The position numbers were made by a program, and so were the translations under genes. From JAAYAE01 sp963678395 (GTDB taxonomy: Bacteria > Bacillota > Negativicutes > Acidaminococcales > Acidaminococcaceae), in the NCBI GenBank assembly GCA_963678395.1, contig OY782827.1:620001-684000 (forward strand): a DNA stretch of 64,000 bases, read 5' to 3'. Positions 43,151 to 52,606 of this stretch are shown here, piece after piece; within the stretch, counting starts at the first letter, position 1; each line of letters starts with the position of its first letter. Under the pieces are notes generated by a model. It had not been told where the DNA came from. It searched no databases and saw only the letters and a list, made by a program, of their open reading frames with translations.

Positions 43151-44118
43151 TTATAGAGCGGGAGCGAGTTAAAGTGTTGCGCGAGAGAGTAAATGTAGAG
43201 GAATTTAAAAAAATAATTATTGTATATAATTCTAAAGCCGGCTGTCACCAATTTTTTGGGGATATGCAACAACGTATTGGTGAGGTTACTAATAGTTTAC
43301 GTTGTATTTTGGGTGTAAAAATAGTAAAAGAGGTTTCTTTGACTACTTTTGAACAAATACAGGTGGTTGGCAGGCAAATTTGTGAGGAAAAGGTAGACTG
43401 GGTAGTTGTAGCAGGCGGAGACGGAACTTTAAGAGCCTTAGTTGAAACTTTTGTAGAAAACAACTATTGGCCTTATGTAAGCATTTTTCCTGCTGGTACC
43501 GTTAATTTAGTAGCTAAGGAACTGTTACAAAACGCTGATCCACAACGTTGGTTGAGACGAACTTTAAAAGGGATTATTACACCGATATGGTTGGGTAAGG
43601 CTAACGACCGTATTTTTTTGACGGTAGCAGGGATTGGTGTGGATTCGTTGGTAGTACATGGTGTGACTGAGAAAGAAAAAAAATATTTATCTAAATTTGC
43701 CTATGTACGTCAAGGATCAGAACTTGTACGTAAAGAACTTTTGATGCGTAATTGGCAATATAAATTTCAAGTTATGATTGATAATGATGGAAAATGGCGT
43801 GATGCCTCGTCTGTTATTGTTGCTAAAAGCCGTTATTATGCAGGAAGATTTTCTTTGGTAAATGGGGGCTCTTTGTCAGCACCTACATTACATGTCTGTA
43901 TGTTCACAGGAAGTAAGCGTGCAGATTTTTTACGTTATGCGGCTCTTGTGGCTACGGACCTTTTGAGTTTAGACAAAACCGTAGAAATAATTCCGGCTAA
44001 GAGTGTTAAAATTCGCTCTAATGTAGATAATTTTGTTGCTGAATTAGACGGTGATTCCTTGGTTTCATCGCCTTTGGATATTAATTTACTAGAACGGCCT
44101 TTAAATTTCATATCGTAA
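43138..44118 (+). CDS. Diacylglycerol kinase-like lipid kinase
   Basis: A DAGK-catalytic family protein. The N-terminal ATP-binding domain has 'IIVYNSKAGCHQFF' and the glycine-rich 'VVAGGDGTLRALVE', with 'FPAGTVNLVAKELL' after it. The C-terminal beta-sandwich has 'FLTVAGIGVDSLVVHG'. Likely lipid phosphorylation in the inner leaflet. Its start overlaps gtrA; later starts are possible. Confidence 0.88.
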   Translation: MGILVIERERVKVLRERVNVEEFKKIIIVYNSKAGCHQFFGDMQQRIGEVTNSLRCILGVKIVKEVSLTTFEQIQVVGRQICEEKVDWVVVAGGDGTLRALVETFVENNYWPYVSIFPAGTVNLVAKELLQNADPQRWLRRTLKGIITPIWLGKANDRIFLTVAGIGVDSLVVHGVTEKEKKYLSKFAYVRQGSELVRKELLMRNWQYKFQVMIDNDGKWRDASSVIVAKSRYYAGRFSLVNGGSLSAPTLHVCMFTGSKRADFLRYAALVATDLLSLDKTVEIIPAKSVKIRSNVDNFVAELDGDSLVSSPLDINLLERPLNFIS

Positions 44119-44130
44119 GGTGGGGATAGG

Positions 44131-46158
44131 GTGAAAAAGTCTTTAGTAATTGGACTTACACTCATAATTTGTTTTGGTCTGGAGTATGCGCGAGCTTGGC
44201 AATTCCTGCAAGGTGTTGTGCCGTTCCCGGAAAACGAATGTTGGGTAAATGCCATAAATGGATTTTTGCGAGATGCCTGTATTTTGGGTGCTATTGCAAT
44301 GCTTTATTTTAATCGTAAACGCATACCCGATAGAATACAACGTTATTTCCCTGTAGTGATAGTGGGCATCCTTTACCTTGTTGAGGGATTTTTCATTGTA
44401 GGTTATTTGGAACTTGATGTGGGGTTTTTAACCACGTTGTCTATTTTTGCCGGATTTTTTAATAATATAGCTATAGTATTGTTTATGGCTATGTGTTATC
44501 ATCACTGGCCTAATCTAGGAATGAAAATTATTTATTTCTTAGTGTATATTTTTACTTGTGTGGGAATAGTGTTTGATGGGTTGTATTTTTGGACAACCTC
44601 CATGCATGTAGAGAGTGTATTTTTTAAGAATTTAAATATCTATGCGTTTCAAGGTATTGTTGCTACTGTTGCCTGGTGGAAATTGGCTATTTTAGCCGGG
44701 TTAGTGTTATTATTAATATTTTTGTTTAGAGTTAGGTCACCAAAAAAACGTAAGCCGAATTTTACTTGGTCATTGCTTTGTTTCATTGTTTTTGGCTTGG
44801 TCTTGAATTTATCGTATTTACTTTTGACAAGCGCTGTATACACTGCTATAGACAAAGTAGCAGGACTAGATTTGGAAGCAGAGTTAGAAAAACCTAGACA
44901 AGAAATTCGCAATATGGTAGCTATGCCCATCAATGTTAATTTCGTGCACAAAGCTTTATTTGATACGGATAAAGTGGTAAAAGATCCTCGTAAGTATAAA
45001 GAACGTGTTTTGCTAGAAGAAGACAAAAAGGTTTTGACGAAACTTGGCATTTTGCCAGCACCAATACGTAAATTACCCAATATTGCTAAGTATGATCGGA
45101 TAGTAATGTTAGTTCTAGAGTCTGTACATAGAGATTATATGCATTTTTATAATCAAAAGATACCCGCTGCTACGACACCATTTTTAGATAGTTTATTACG
45201 TAAATATCCTCATCTAGATAATTATTATTCTTCAGCTATTCCAACAACTCAGGGACTAAATAGTACTTTTCGCTCTCAGCTAATTTATGATGGAGATTTA
45301 TCAGGTGTTAAACAAAATTCCATTTATAGAGTTGCCGAGGCAAATGGTTGGAAAGGAATCTTTTTGAATGCCTCTAGTAGGTATTACGATAATGAATATC
45401 GAGAATATCCTCAACAATTTGGGATGAACGAATATTACGCCAAGGAGGATTTGGCAGCAGAAGGCTATACGGGAGCTAGTGGCTGGGGTTTTCATAATAA
45501 TGTTATGTATGAGGAAACACTGAGACTTTTAGAAGCAGATAGGAACGAAAAACTATTTTTAGTTGTTAAAACCTTGGATATGCATCAACCATATCCTTAT
45601 TATGGTATTGGTTATGAAAGTATGCCACCAACAGTGCGAGACAATGGCTATATTACTATTTGTGGTATGTATTGGGTTGATAATACCATTAAAAACTTTT
45701 TTCAAGAAGCGAAAGCCCGCGGTCTTATGGACGCTAAAACCTTATTTATTATTACCTCTGATCATAATCCTCATTCCGGTGGCGAGTATAAGGAAATAGT
45801 GCCTAATGAAAATGATAAACAAAGTATTGCTCCTATACCAATGATTTTTGTTAGCAAAAATTTAGACCCTTTAGATAATATAATGACTGATGCTTATGCT
45901 AGCCAAGAGGATTTAGCGCCGACACTATTAAATCTTATGGGTTTAGCTACACCGACGGAATTCATGGGTAGGAATTTATTGGAAAACTGCGATAAACCGT
46001 ATGCCCTAGGCTATTTTGGTGGGAAAGCTTATTATTTTTCTAGTACTTTGGACTTTGTCTCTACATTGGATGAAGAGAAGCCTGACATGCCGGAAAAAGA
46101 GGCAATAGCTAATTATATTATGCAAAAATATATTCATCGACATATTACCAATTCTTAA
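44131..46158 (+). CDS. Membrane-anchored sulfatase-superfamily protein (LtaS/phosphoethanolamine transferase-like)
   Basis: About five N-terminal membrane segments (to about residue 240) are followed by a large extracytoplasmic alkaline-phosphatase-fold domain: 'RIVMLVLESVHRDYMHFY', a Thr nucleophile candidate in 'AIPTTQGLNS', 'VVKTLDMHQPY' and the metal motif 'FIITSDHNPHSGG'. Family members transfer phosphoglycerol or phosphoethanolamine to envelope polymers or lipids. Substrate undecided. GTG 44131 follows a GGTGGGG site. Third gene of an apparent envelope operon. Confidence 0.86.
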   Translation: MKKSLVIGLTLIICFGLEYARAWQFLQGVVPFPENECWVNAINGFLRDACILGAIAMLYFNRKRIPDRIQRYFPVVIVGILYLVEGFFIVGYLELDVGFLTTLSIFAGFFNNIAIVLFMAMCYHHWPNLGMKIIYFLVYIFTCVGIVFDGLYFWTTSMHVESVFFKNLNIYAFQGIVATVAWWKLAILAGLVLLLIFLFRVRSPKKRKPNFTWSLLCFIVFGLVLNLSYLLLTSAVYTAIDKVAGLDLEAELEKPRQEIRNMVAMPINVNFVHKALFDTDKVVKDPRKYKERVLLEEDKKVLTKLGILPAPIRKLPNIAKYDRIVMLVLESVHRDYMHFYNQKIPAATTPFLDSLLRKYPHLDNYYSSAIPTTQGLNSTFRSQLIYDGDLSGVKQNSIYRVAEANGWKGIFLNASSRYYDNEYREYPQQFGMNEYYAKEDLAAEGYTGASGWGFHNNVMYEETLRLLEADRNEKLFLVVKTLDMHQPYPYYGIGYESMPPTVRDNGYITICGMYWVDNTIKNFFQEAKARGLMDAKTLFIITSDHNPHSGGEYKEIVPNENDKQSIAPIPMIFVSKNLDPLDNIMTDAYASQEDLAPTLLNLMGLATPTEFMGRNLLENCDKPYALGYFGGKAYYFSSTLDFVSTLDEEKPDMPEKEAIANYIMQKYIHRHITNS

Positions 46159-46204
46159 AACAGCAGCCGTAATAAATACTAATATAGAAACGAGGTATAA
46201 AACT

Positions 46205-46699
46205 ATGGGGAAGCAAAGTTTAACACAACGTTTTTTTAGTTTTGACGGGAGACTTAATCGCTGGGAATATTTTAAGAGAGTTCTACAATTATGGCTTATT
46301 TCTATAGTTATTAACCTTGTATTTGGCAGGGGATTAGGGTTTAATACTATTGCGGATAGTTGTGGTGGTATGTTCGGATACTCACATAGTTCTATAAGTT
46401 ATTTTTGGGGTTTGATTTCTACATTTGCAGCTATTAGTCTTATTACGAGGCGCTTGCATGATTTAAATCTTAGTGGCTGGTGGCAACTAATTTTCGTTGT
46501 GCCCTTTTCTTTTGTGGTTCTGCCTATGATGATTTTCAGTATGGGGTTGGGTATGGGCATGAGCTTTGCTTTAAGCGGTATGCTGAGTATCTTTTTAGTT
46601 GCGTTAATAAGTATTGGATTTAATTTATATGTGCTTTTTGGTAAGGAAACTATGGGGTCTAATGACTATGGTCCTGATCCTTTAGAAATATATAGATAA
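46205..46699 (+). CDS. DUF805 membrane protein
   Basis: A 164-residue inner-membrane protein of the DUF805 type: 'FFSFDGRLNRWEYFKRV' near the N-terminus, then membrane segments with 'ARRLHDLN'-like 'ITRRLHDLNLSGWW' and a terminal 'GSNDYGPDPLE'. No known activity. It starts at ATG 46205 after an AACGAGG site. Confidence 0.88.
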   Translation: MGKQSLTQRFFSFDGRLNRWEYFKRVLQLWLISIVINLVFGRGLGFNTIADSCGGMFGYSHSSISYFWGLISTFAAISLITRRLHDLNLSGWWQLIFVVPFSFVVLPMMIFSMGLGMGMSFALSGMLSIFLVALISIGFNLYVLFGKETMGSNDYGPDPLEIYR

Positions 46700-46728
46700 T
46701 AAACTATTATTGAAAGGAGTGCTGCCAA

Positions 46729-47304
46729 GTGAAATCTCATTGTGCTGAATGCCCTACGCATGCTTGCTATACCAAGGGGGTTAATTGTACGGGTGTGCCT
46801 GAAGCAGAAGTTAGGAATTCTTATACAGCGGAAGAGAAAAAAATAATGCAAGCGGCTGCTTATGTTGAAGCAACCTATTATAATAAGCTTACTAGGTTAG
46901 AAGAAACGGCTGAGTTTGCTAGACAAATCGGTTACAAAAAGATTGGTATGACTTTTTGCATTGGCTTGCAAGAAGAAGCAAAATATATTAGCAGGTATTT
47001 TGCTCGATTTTTTGAAGTTTATTCAGTTTGTTGTAAAAATTGTAGTTTTGCCAAAACAGAATTTGATTTGAAACAGGTAGACCCGGATAAGGAACATGAG
47101 GCCATGTGTAACCCCAAATATCAAGCTAAGTTTTTGAATGAACAGGGCGTAGAGTTTTTTGTCTCCGTTGGTGTGTGTGTAGGTCATGATAGTATCTTTA
47201 ATGCTAATTGTAAGGGGCCTGTGACAGTTTTAGCCGTTAAAGATAGAGTGCTAGCCCATAATCCACTAGGCGCTGTGTATTCGCGTTATTGGCAAAAAAA
47301 CTGA
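46729..47304 (+). CDS. DUF1847-family cysteine-rich protein
   Basis: The 191 residues carry many cysteines, first 'HCAECPTHACYTKG' and later 'VYSVCCKNCSF' and 'VSVGVCVGHDSIF', which suggests a metal or Fe-S site. This matches the DUF1847 proteins of anaerobes, whose function is unknown. GTG 46729 follows AAAGGAG. A strong terminator (47329) ends the transcript. Confidence 0.88.
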   Translation: MKSHCAECPTHACYTKGVNCTGVPEAEVRNSYTAEEKKIMQAAAYVEATYYNKLTRLEETAEFARQIGYKKIGMTFCIGLQEEAKYISRYFARFFEVYSVCCKNCSFAKTEFDLKQVDPDKEHEAMCNPKYQAKFLNEQGVEFFVSVGVCVGHDSIFNANCKGPVTVLAVKDRVLAHNPLGAVYSRYWQKN

Positions 47305-47328
47305 AGATTAATGATCCGGATAAAGTAT

Positions 47329-47364
47329 AAAAAGCTTCTGGGGTTTTATCCCCAGAAGCTTTTT
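47329..47364. terminator. Bidirectional terminator
   Basis: AAAAGCTTCTGGGG / CCCCAGAAGCTTTTT between the DUF1847 gene and the convergent EamA gene. Confidence 0.88.
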
Positions 47365-47388
47365 GCTTTTACCAATTAATGCGTAGGA

Positions 47389-48312
47389 CTAATTATTATT
47401 AATAACGGGCTTGCGACCCCAAAAATTAATGCCGACTATGCCCAAAATAATCATAGTGGCCCCAATTATATGATAGTATTCAATCTGTTCATGTAAAAAT
47501 ATGCTTCCTGCAATTACAGTTATTAGAGTAGCCAAATTACTAAATACACTCATTTTGGATGCAGTTATTTTAGAAAGAATGTAGTTTGAAAGTAACGAGG
47601 TTAATAGTGAAGACAATATTCCTAAGTATAAAATAGAAATTACAAATGTTGTATTTATAAAGGGAGAAAAATAAGCAGCAAGGGTATTTTTCATTAAATG
47701 ATCTGCTAAGGATAAAATATTAAAACTTATGAAGCCGATTGTGGTCATAACATAGGTTATATCAATTAATCTGTATTTTTTAGTTATTTTTCTTGCCATT
47801 ACATTATAACAGGCAGAAGAAAATGCGGAAAATATAATTAAAACAATACCTATAAAATTTGCTGATTTCCAACTAATACCTTGCATAAAGAATATATAAA
47901 TCACGCCTAAAACAGATAAGGATAAAGCTATTTTCTGTAACGGGCTAGTAGTTTCTTTGAGAAAAAGGGAGGCCAAAATCATAGTGAAAACAGGAATGAT
48001 TGCTTGAATAATTCCAGCTTCCGAAGATGAGATATAGACTAAACCGAAGACCTGAAACGCAAAGAAGCATGTTGGATAGAAAAGCGAAATAGGTAAAATA
48101 TAAAGGATATCTTTGGCAGAGAGATTCACTTTCACCAAGCCCAATAACGACGCAAGGAATAAGACAAGGAAAGCAATTGTAAAACGATGTGCTAAGACTG
48201 TTAGCGGATCTGCAACAGATAATGTCATTTTAACAAACAAAAAAGACAAGCCAATAATAAAGGCAAATACTATTGCTGCGAAATATGGCTTTGTGTTACT
48301 ACTGTTCTCCAT
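47389..48312 (-). CDS. EamA-family drug/metabolite transporter
   Basis: Ten predicted membrane segments in 307 residues, in two homologous EamA halves ('PYFAAIVFAFIIGLSFLFVK...' and 'IGIVLIIFSAFSSACYNVMA...'). An intact relative of the deleted copy at 27.2 kb. Substrate unknown; the family exports amino acids or metabolites. Confidence 0.92.
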   Translation of the reverse strand: MENSSNTKPYFAAIVFAFIIGLSFLFVKMTLSVADPLTVLAHRFTIAFLVLFLASLLGLVKVNLSAKDILYILPISLFYPTCFFAFQVFGLVYISSSEAGIIQAIIPVFTMILASLFLKETTSPLQKIALSLSVLGVIYIFFMQGISWKSANFIGIVLIIFSAFSSACYNVMARKITKKYRLIDITYVMTTIGFISFNILSLADHLMKNTLAAYFSPFINTTFVISILYLGILSSLLTSLLSNYILSKITASKMSVFSNLATLITVIAGSIFLHEQIEYYHIIGATMIILGIVGINFWGRKPVINNN

Positions 48313-48355
48313 TTTTCACCTCGATGGTATTTATAAAGTTAGGCTCACGCTCCAT

Positions 48356-48853
48356 CTACCTTAATTTAATATAGCCGCTCCAATCAGGATGCATATTATA
48401 GGACTGGCTGTCAGGTATGATATGTATATAGTTTTTTTCGCCGTCGGCAAATTTTAGACAATCATTTATATTACAAATGTCATCTACGTGAATATCGGAT
48501 ATATGTTTTAGCAAGTGTTTTTTTGCTGTTTCTTTTGCTTCTTTTTCAGTTAGAGCTGCAAATAGACCAAACTCATGTAGTTCGTTAAAATAATCTTTTG
48601 CATATCCCCCCATATTAACAAAAAATAAATTAAGTTCCGTTTTTTGTGGATATGCTTCTAGTTGTAGCCTATAGCCGTCGATACCCTTAAGAATTTTATA
48701 GCCATCTATGTGGAGGCTATTTCCATACCAATCCATTTTCAAGATATCATATGTATCGCTGAGGTTCTCGGCGATAATAAATTGCACATCATGTACTTCA
48801 ATATTAGCCTTACTAATACGGCCACCTATTCCAATAATAAATAAATTTTTCAT
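48356..48853 (-). CDS. DUF1543-family protein
   Basis: The 165 residues fit the DUF1543 pattern: an N-terminal 'GIGGRISKANIEVHDVQFII', then 'LHIDGYKILKGIDGYRL' and 'LFFVNMGGYAKDYFNELHEFGLF'. Function unknown. It ends about 40 bases before the EamA start on the same strand, so the two may form one transcript. Confidence 0.87.
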   Translation of the reverse strand: MKNLFIIGIGGRISKANIEVHDVQFIIAENLSDTYDILKMDWYGNSLHIDGYKILKGIDGYRLQLEAYPQKTELNLFFVNMGGYAKDYFNELHEFGLFAALTEKEAKETAKKHLLKHISDIHVDDICNINDCLKFADGEKNYIHIIPDSQSYNMHPDWSGYIKLR

Positions 48854-49087
48854 AACGAGCTCTCCTTTGCTATTTGCTGTGATTTAAGATCTATACTATA
48901 TAACAAAATCATATGTTGTATAGATAATTTTTGCAAGAAGATTTTGCTGTAGTTTCAATAATGTGATAATGACAGTTAACAGTTTTAGTATATCTAGTGC
49001 TTTTAAAAGCAAAATAGACGGTTCTTTCCTTGCGGTAAAAATTTATATGAGATACAATGATTTGAGAATATAGGAACGAGGGATTAA

Positions 49088-50434
49088 ATGCTAGTATTAC
49101 CTAAAGATTTTAAAAACAAGTTGCACAATATTTTGTCTGTAATGATACCTATTTTTATAACTCAATTAGCGATTGTAGGTATGAATTTTTTTGATACTGT
49201 TATGAGTGGCAATGCTGGAGCAAACGACTTAGCAGGTGTTGCCATGGGAGCGAATTTATGGATGCCAATTTTTACAGGAATTAATGGTATATTACTGGCC
49301 TTGGTTCCTATTATTGCTCATTTACGGGGCGAGGAAAATAAAGAAGATTTACCAAAAGCTGTTTTTAATGGTATATTTCTGGCGATTGTAATTGGGCTAT
49401 TAGTCATTGGTAGTGGTTATATGTTTTTGCCGCGTATTTTTGATTTATTGTCACTAACGCCTATTGTGCGTAGTATAGCCATAGATTACCTGCAAGCCAT
49501 ATCGTTTGGTATAATTCCTTTATTTATTGCCACTATTTTACGCTCTTTTGTAGACACTGTGGGGTTTACACATATGACTATGCGACTTTTTCTTTTGACA
49601 CTGCCTGTTAATGTGTGTTTAAACTACATTTTGATCTTTGGTAAATTTGGAGCACCACGCTTTGGGGGCGTAGGCGCTGGCTATGCTACCGCAATTACTT
49701 GCTGGCTTGTTTTGTTAGCTTTTATAGTTTTGATTAAGAAGTTTTCCGTTTTAAAGGACTACAAAATTTTTGCTTGGTATGTGCTTAGTTGGAAAAGAAT
49801 CAAAGAGCATTTGAGTATTGGAATCCCTATGGGAACCTCTATCTTTTTTGAAACCAGTATTTTTGGTGTAGTAGCATTTTTTATGGCTAAGTTTGGTACA
49901 GAAACCATAGCAGCTCATCAAGCCGCTTTGAATTTTACAAGTTTATTATATATGCTGCTCTTAAGCTTCTCTCTGACACTTACAATTTTAGTAGGTACAG
50001 AAGTAGGAGCGAAACACTACGATGAAGCAGTTGCTTATGGCAGGACTGGTATTGTTTCTAATTGGTGTGTAGCGCTGTGCTTCGTTGTATTGTTACTTCT
50101 TTTTCGCGAGTACATTGGTAGACTATACGGAGCTACGGGCTATATTTTAACATTGACAGAGCACTTTTTATTTTATGCGGCTTTTTTCCAGCTGCTAGAT
50201 GCTACGGCTGCTCCCATACAGGGGATTTTGCGCGGTTATAAAGACGTAAAGGTACCGTTTTATATTTCTCTAGTGGCTTATTGGGTAATTTGTTTGCCAC
50301 TAGGCTTATTTTTGGATGTATATGCAGGTCAGGGACCTTATGGTTATTGGCAAGGTCTTATTATAGGAATTTTATTTTCGGCCGGAATGTTGGTTCTTAG
50401 ACTTAAAAAAATTCAAAATAAGGTGCAAAATTAA
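49088..50434 (+). CDS. MATE-family efflux transporter
   Basis: Twelve membrane segments in 448 residues, in the MatE layout of two six-helix halves. Typical segments: 'QLAIVGMNFFDTVMSGNAGA' early and 'AAPIQGILRGYKDVKVPFYI' late. It would use a sodium or proton gradient to export cationic compounds. It starts at ATG 49088 after GAACGAGGG. Confidence 0.93.
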   Translation: MLVLPKDFKNKLHNILSVMIPIFITQLAIVGMNFFDTVMSGNAGANDLAGVAMGANLWMPIFTGINGILLALVPIIAHLRGEENKEDLPKAVFNGIFLAIVIGLLVIGSGYMFLPRIFDLLSLTPIVRSIAIDYLQAISFGIIPLFIATILRSFVDTVGFTHMTMRLFLLTLPVNVCLNYILIFGKFGAPRFGGVGAGYATAITCWLVLLAFIVLIKKFSVLKDYKIFAWYVLSWKRIKEHLSIGIPMGTSIFFETSIFGVVAFFMAKFGTETIAAHQAALNFTSLLYMLLLSFSLTLTILVGTEVGAKHYDEAVAYGRTGIVSNWCVALCFVVLLLLFREYIGRLYGATGYILTLTEHFLFYAAFFQLLDATAAPIQGILRGYKDVKVPFYISLVAYWVICLPLGLFLDVYAGQGPYGYWQGLIIGILFSAGMLVLRLKKIQNKVQN

Positions 50435-50467
50435 AAAACTGGTATATGTATACATATACCAGTTTTT
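50434..50467. terminator. Bidirectional terminator (nearly perfect palindrome)
   Basis: AAAAACTGGTATATGTA / TACATATACCAGTTTTT with no real loop, between convergent genes. Confidence 0.85.
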
Positions 50468-50477
50468 AAGCAGCTAT

Positions 50478-50972
50478 TTAATTTGTTGTTGTTTTCAGAT
50501 TGGTTGCTAATGCAACTCGTTTTAGAATTACGGCTACAAACCCAGCACTTAGTGCCGTATAAATCATTCCTGGTAGAGCTGCCATAACGAGAACAAGAGC
50601 TGCTTTTCCCACAACAACACTCAGGCAAAGACGTGCTATCAAGGTGCCCAAAGGTTCTGAGATAATGTAGAAGAATTTACTATCCCCGGAAAAATAGAAA
50701 ATAACCGCGACAACAATCCTAAAAATCATAGCGATTGCTACGCTAAAAATAATTTGTGTCCCCAAAATCAGGCCTAATATACTGGATAAAATGCCAGCTA
50801 TTAGGTATTTTTTTTTGCCAAAAATTCCGCATATGGCTACAGCAATAGGAGCTGATAATTGAAATTCAGTTCCAGGGAAAAAGCCAGGCAATTTTAAAGC
50901 ACCACTTACCGTAATAAAAGCAGTTAAAAGCGCAATCGTTGTTAGTTCTCTGACATTAGTTTGATTTTCCAT
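50478..50972 (-). CDS. Small membrane protein resembling an ECF transporter S component
   Basis: Five to six hydrophobic segments in 164 residues, with 'LTTIALLTAFITVSGALKLP' at the front, as in many ECF substrate-binding subunits. Substrate cannot be told. ATG 50972 is preferred over 50978 because AAAGGGG lies seven bases before it. No ECF ATPase genes are adjacent, so it would share a housekeeping module elsewhere. Confidence 0.6.
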   Translation of the reverse strand: MENQTNVRELTTIALLTAFITVSGALKLPGFFPGTEFQLSAPIAVAICGIFGKKKYLIAGILSSILGLILGTQIIFSVAIAMIFRIVVAVIFYFSGDSKFFYIISEPLGTLIARLCLSVVVGKAALVLVMAALPGMIYTALSAGFVAVILKRVALATNLKTTTN

Positions 50973-51081
50973 GTGCATACCCCTTTGTTAACCTAAAATT
51001 AAACATGGTTTACTTGAAGTCTATAGCAAAAAAATGAGACTGTCAAATAGCTAGGTTAACACAAAAACAAAATAAGCTTTA

Positions 51082-51110
51082 TTGTCATAGTTCACTTCTT
51101 GCTTTATAAT
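51082..51110 (+). promoter_or_regulatory. Promoter of the amino-acid binding protein gene
   Basis: TTGTCA (51082-51087), 17-base spacer and TATAAT (51105-51110), 34 bases before the ATG. Confidence 0.7.
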
Positions 51111-51144
51111 AGAAAAGCAACAATAAGTAGAGGAGGTTGGTAGT

Positions 51145-51942
51145 ATGGTAAAGCTATGGAAGATTGTGCTGCAGGTAATTATGGCTGTATTCGTGGTAGG
51201 TATTTGTACTGTAGGGGTTAGGGCAGAAGCAGCAGAAAGCAAACTTGATACCATTGTAGAGAGAGGTTATATAATGGTGGGGACTACGGGTGATTACAAA
51301 CCCATGTCATATTTAAACAAAAACACAGGAAAGTATGAGGGGTTCGATGTTTAAGCAGCCGAAATGTTAGCTCAATCTTTAGGTGTCAAAGTCAAATGGG
51401 TGCCAACTACATGGAAGACATTAACCGCTGATACTTTGGCTGGCAAATTTGATATTGCTATGTGTGGCATTACCAGAACTTTTGCTAGAGAAAAAATTAT
51501 GGCCATGTCTAAAGGCTATTTAGTATTTGGTAAAACAATTTTGTCTCGTAAAAATGATGCTAAAAAATTCAATTCCCTTGCTGACTTAGATAAAAAAACA
51601 GTTAAAGTTATGGTTAATCCCGGTGGGACTAATGAAAAATTTGCTAAGGCTAATTTGCCACAATGCACATTATTAGTACATGCACAAAATGCAGAAATAC
51701 CAGGTCTCATAGCGGCAGGCAAAGCAGATGTTATGATTACCGAAACAATGGAAGCACGCCGTTATGTACGTGATAATAATAAGTTAGCGGCTCCTTTAAT
51801 TGACAAACCTTTTACAAAAAATGATTTTGGTATCTTGCTACAACGCGGCGACCAAATTTTCCTGAACTATATAAATATGTTCATGGAAGAGAAAACCTTT
51901 GACGGAACTTTTGCTAAGTTAGAGGTTAAATATATTAAGTAA
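51145..51942 (+). pseudogene. Amino-acid ABC transporter substrate-binding protein (family 3) with an in-frame TAA
   Basis: Signal peptide 'VLQVIMAVFVVGICTVGVRA' and then a type 3 extracellular solute-binding fold: 'IVERGYIMVGTTGDYKPMSY', 'GKYEGFDV', and after the interruption 'AAEMLAQSLGVKVKW', 'GKFDIAMCGITRTFAR' and 'GKADVMITETMEARRYV'. At 51352-51354 the frame reads TAA where the family has E/D (GFD-V-E-A-A), a single GAA to TAA change. Everything else is intact, so the loss is very recent or the base is an error. A terminator follows; no permease genes. Confidence 0.85.
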
Positions 51943-51952
51943 ATATTATGTG

Positions 51953-51988
51953 AAAAACGTTAGCAAAGTTGACTTTGCTAACGTTTTT
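51953..51988 (+). terminator. Rho-independent terminator after the binding protein gene
   Basis: AAAAACGTTAGCAAAGT / ACTTTGCTAACGTTTTT with a two-base gap. Confidence 0.88.
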
Positions 51989-52036
51989 ATTTTGAAATCT
52001 GCTATAATATAAGGGCGTGATGATGGGAGGATTGAC

Positions 52037-52606
52037 TTGGAACAGGAAAATATTCGTGATAAAGATTTTTACTGGAAGCTTTTTAAATCCACATTTTTAA
52101 TCAGTACTTTTACTGTAGGTGGTGGGTTTGTTATAGTACCATTACTAAAAGCAAAATTTGTAGATGAGTATCATTGGCTTGATGATAAAGAAACATTAAC
52201 CTTGGTTTCTGTTGCTCAGTCGGCACCAGGGGTAGTCGCAGTTAATTCTGCCATTATCATGGGGTACAAAATGGCGGGTATGTCAGGTGCTTTTTGTGCT
52301 ACCTTGGCGACCGTTTTGCCACCACTTATTACCTTAACAATAGTTTCTTACTTTTATAGCTTTTTTGCAACTAATCATTATGTGCAAATTGTTCTTAAGG
52401 GCATGCAGTGGGGTGCTACAGCCTTGATTTTGCAAGTAATGTATGATTTGCTAAAAAAACAATGGAAGAAAAAGGTAGCATTTCCTATTGTTATTACTAT
52501 AGGGACTTTTTTGGCTAATTATCTTTTCAATTTCAACATGATGTATATAGTTTTAATAGATGCGCTTATAGGATTGTTTCTCTTGCAGGATAAAAAATAT
52601 GATTGA
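52037..52606 (+). CDS. Chromate transporter, short-chain subunit A
   Basis: A single CHR domain with about five membrane segments, opening with the family motif 'FKSTFLISTFTVGGGFVIVP' and 'SVAQSAPGVVAVNSAIIMGY'. In Firmicutes such half-length proteins come in pairs that together equal one ChrA. TTG 52037 follows GGGAGG. The stop overlaps the ATG of its partner (ATGA). Confidence 0.9.
   Translation: MEQENIRDKDFYWKLFKSTFLISTFTVGGGFVIVPLLKAKFVDEYHWLDDKETLTLVSVAQSAPGVVAVNSAIIMGYKMAGMSGAFCATLATVLPPLITLTIVSYFYSFFATNHYVQIVLKGMQWGATALILQVMYDLLKKQWKKKVAFPIVITIGTFLANYLFNFNMMYIVLIDALIGLFLLQDKKYD

Noticed and set aside
16179..51354. Stop-codon reassignment of TAA
   Set aside because: Most intact genes here end in TAA and are followed by terminators or new starts, so TAA is a normal stop; the two internal TAA codons are better explained as mutations or errors.
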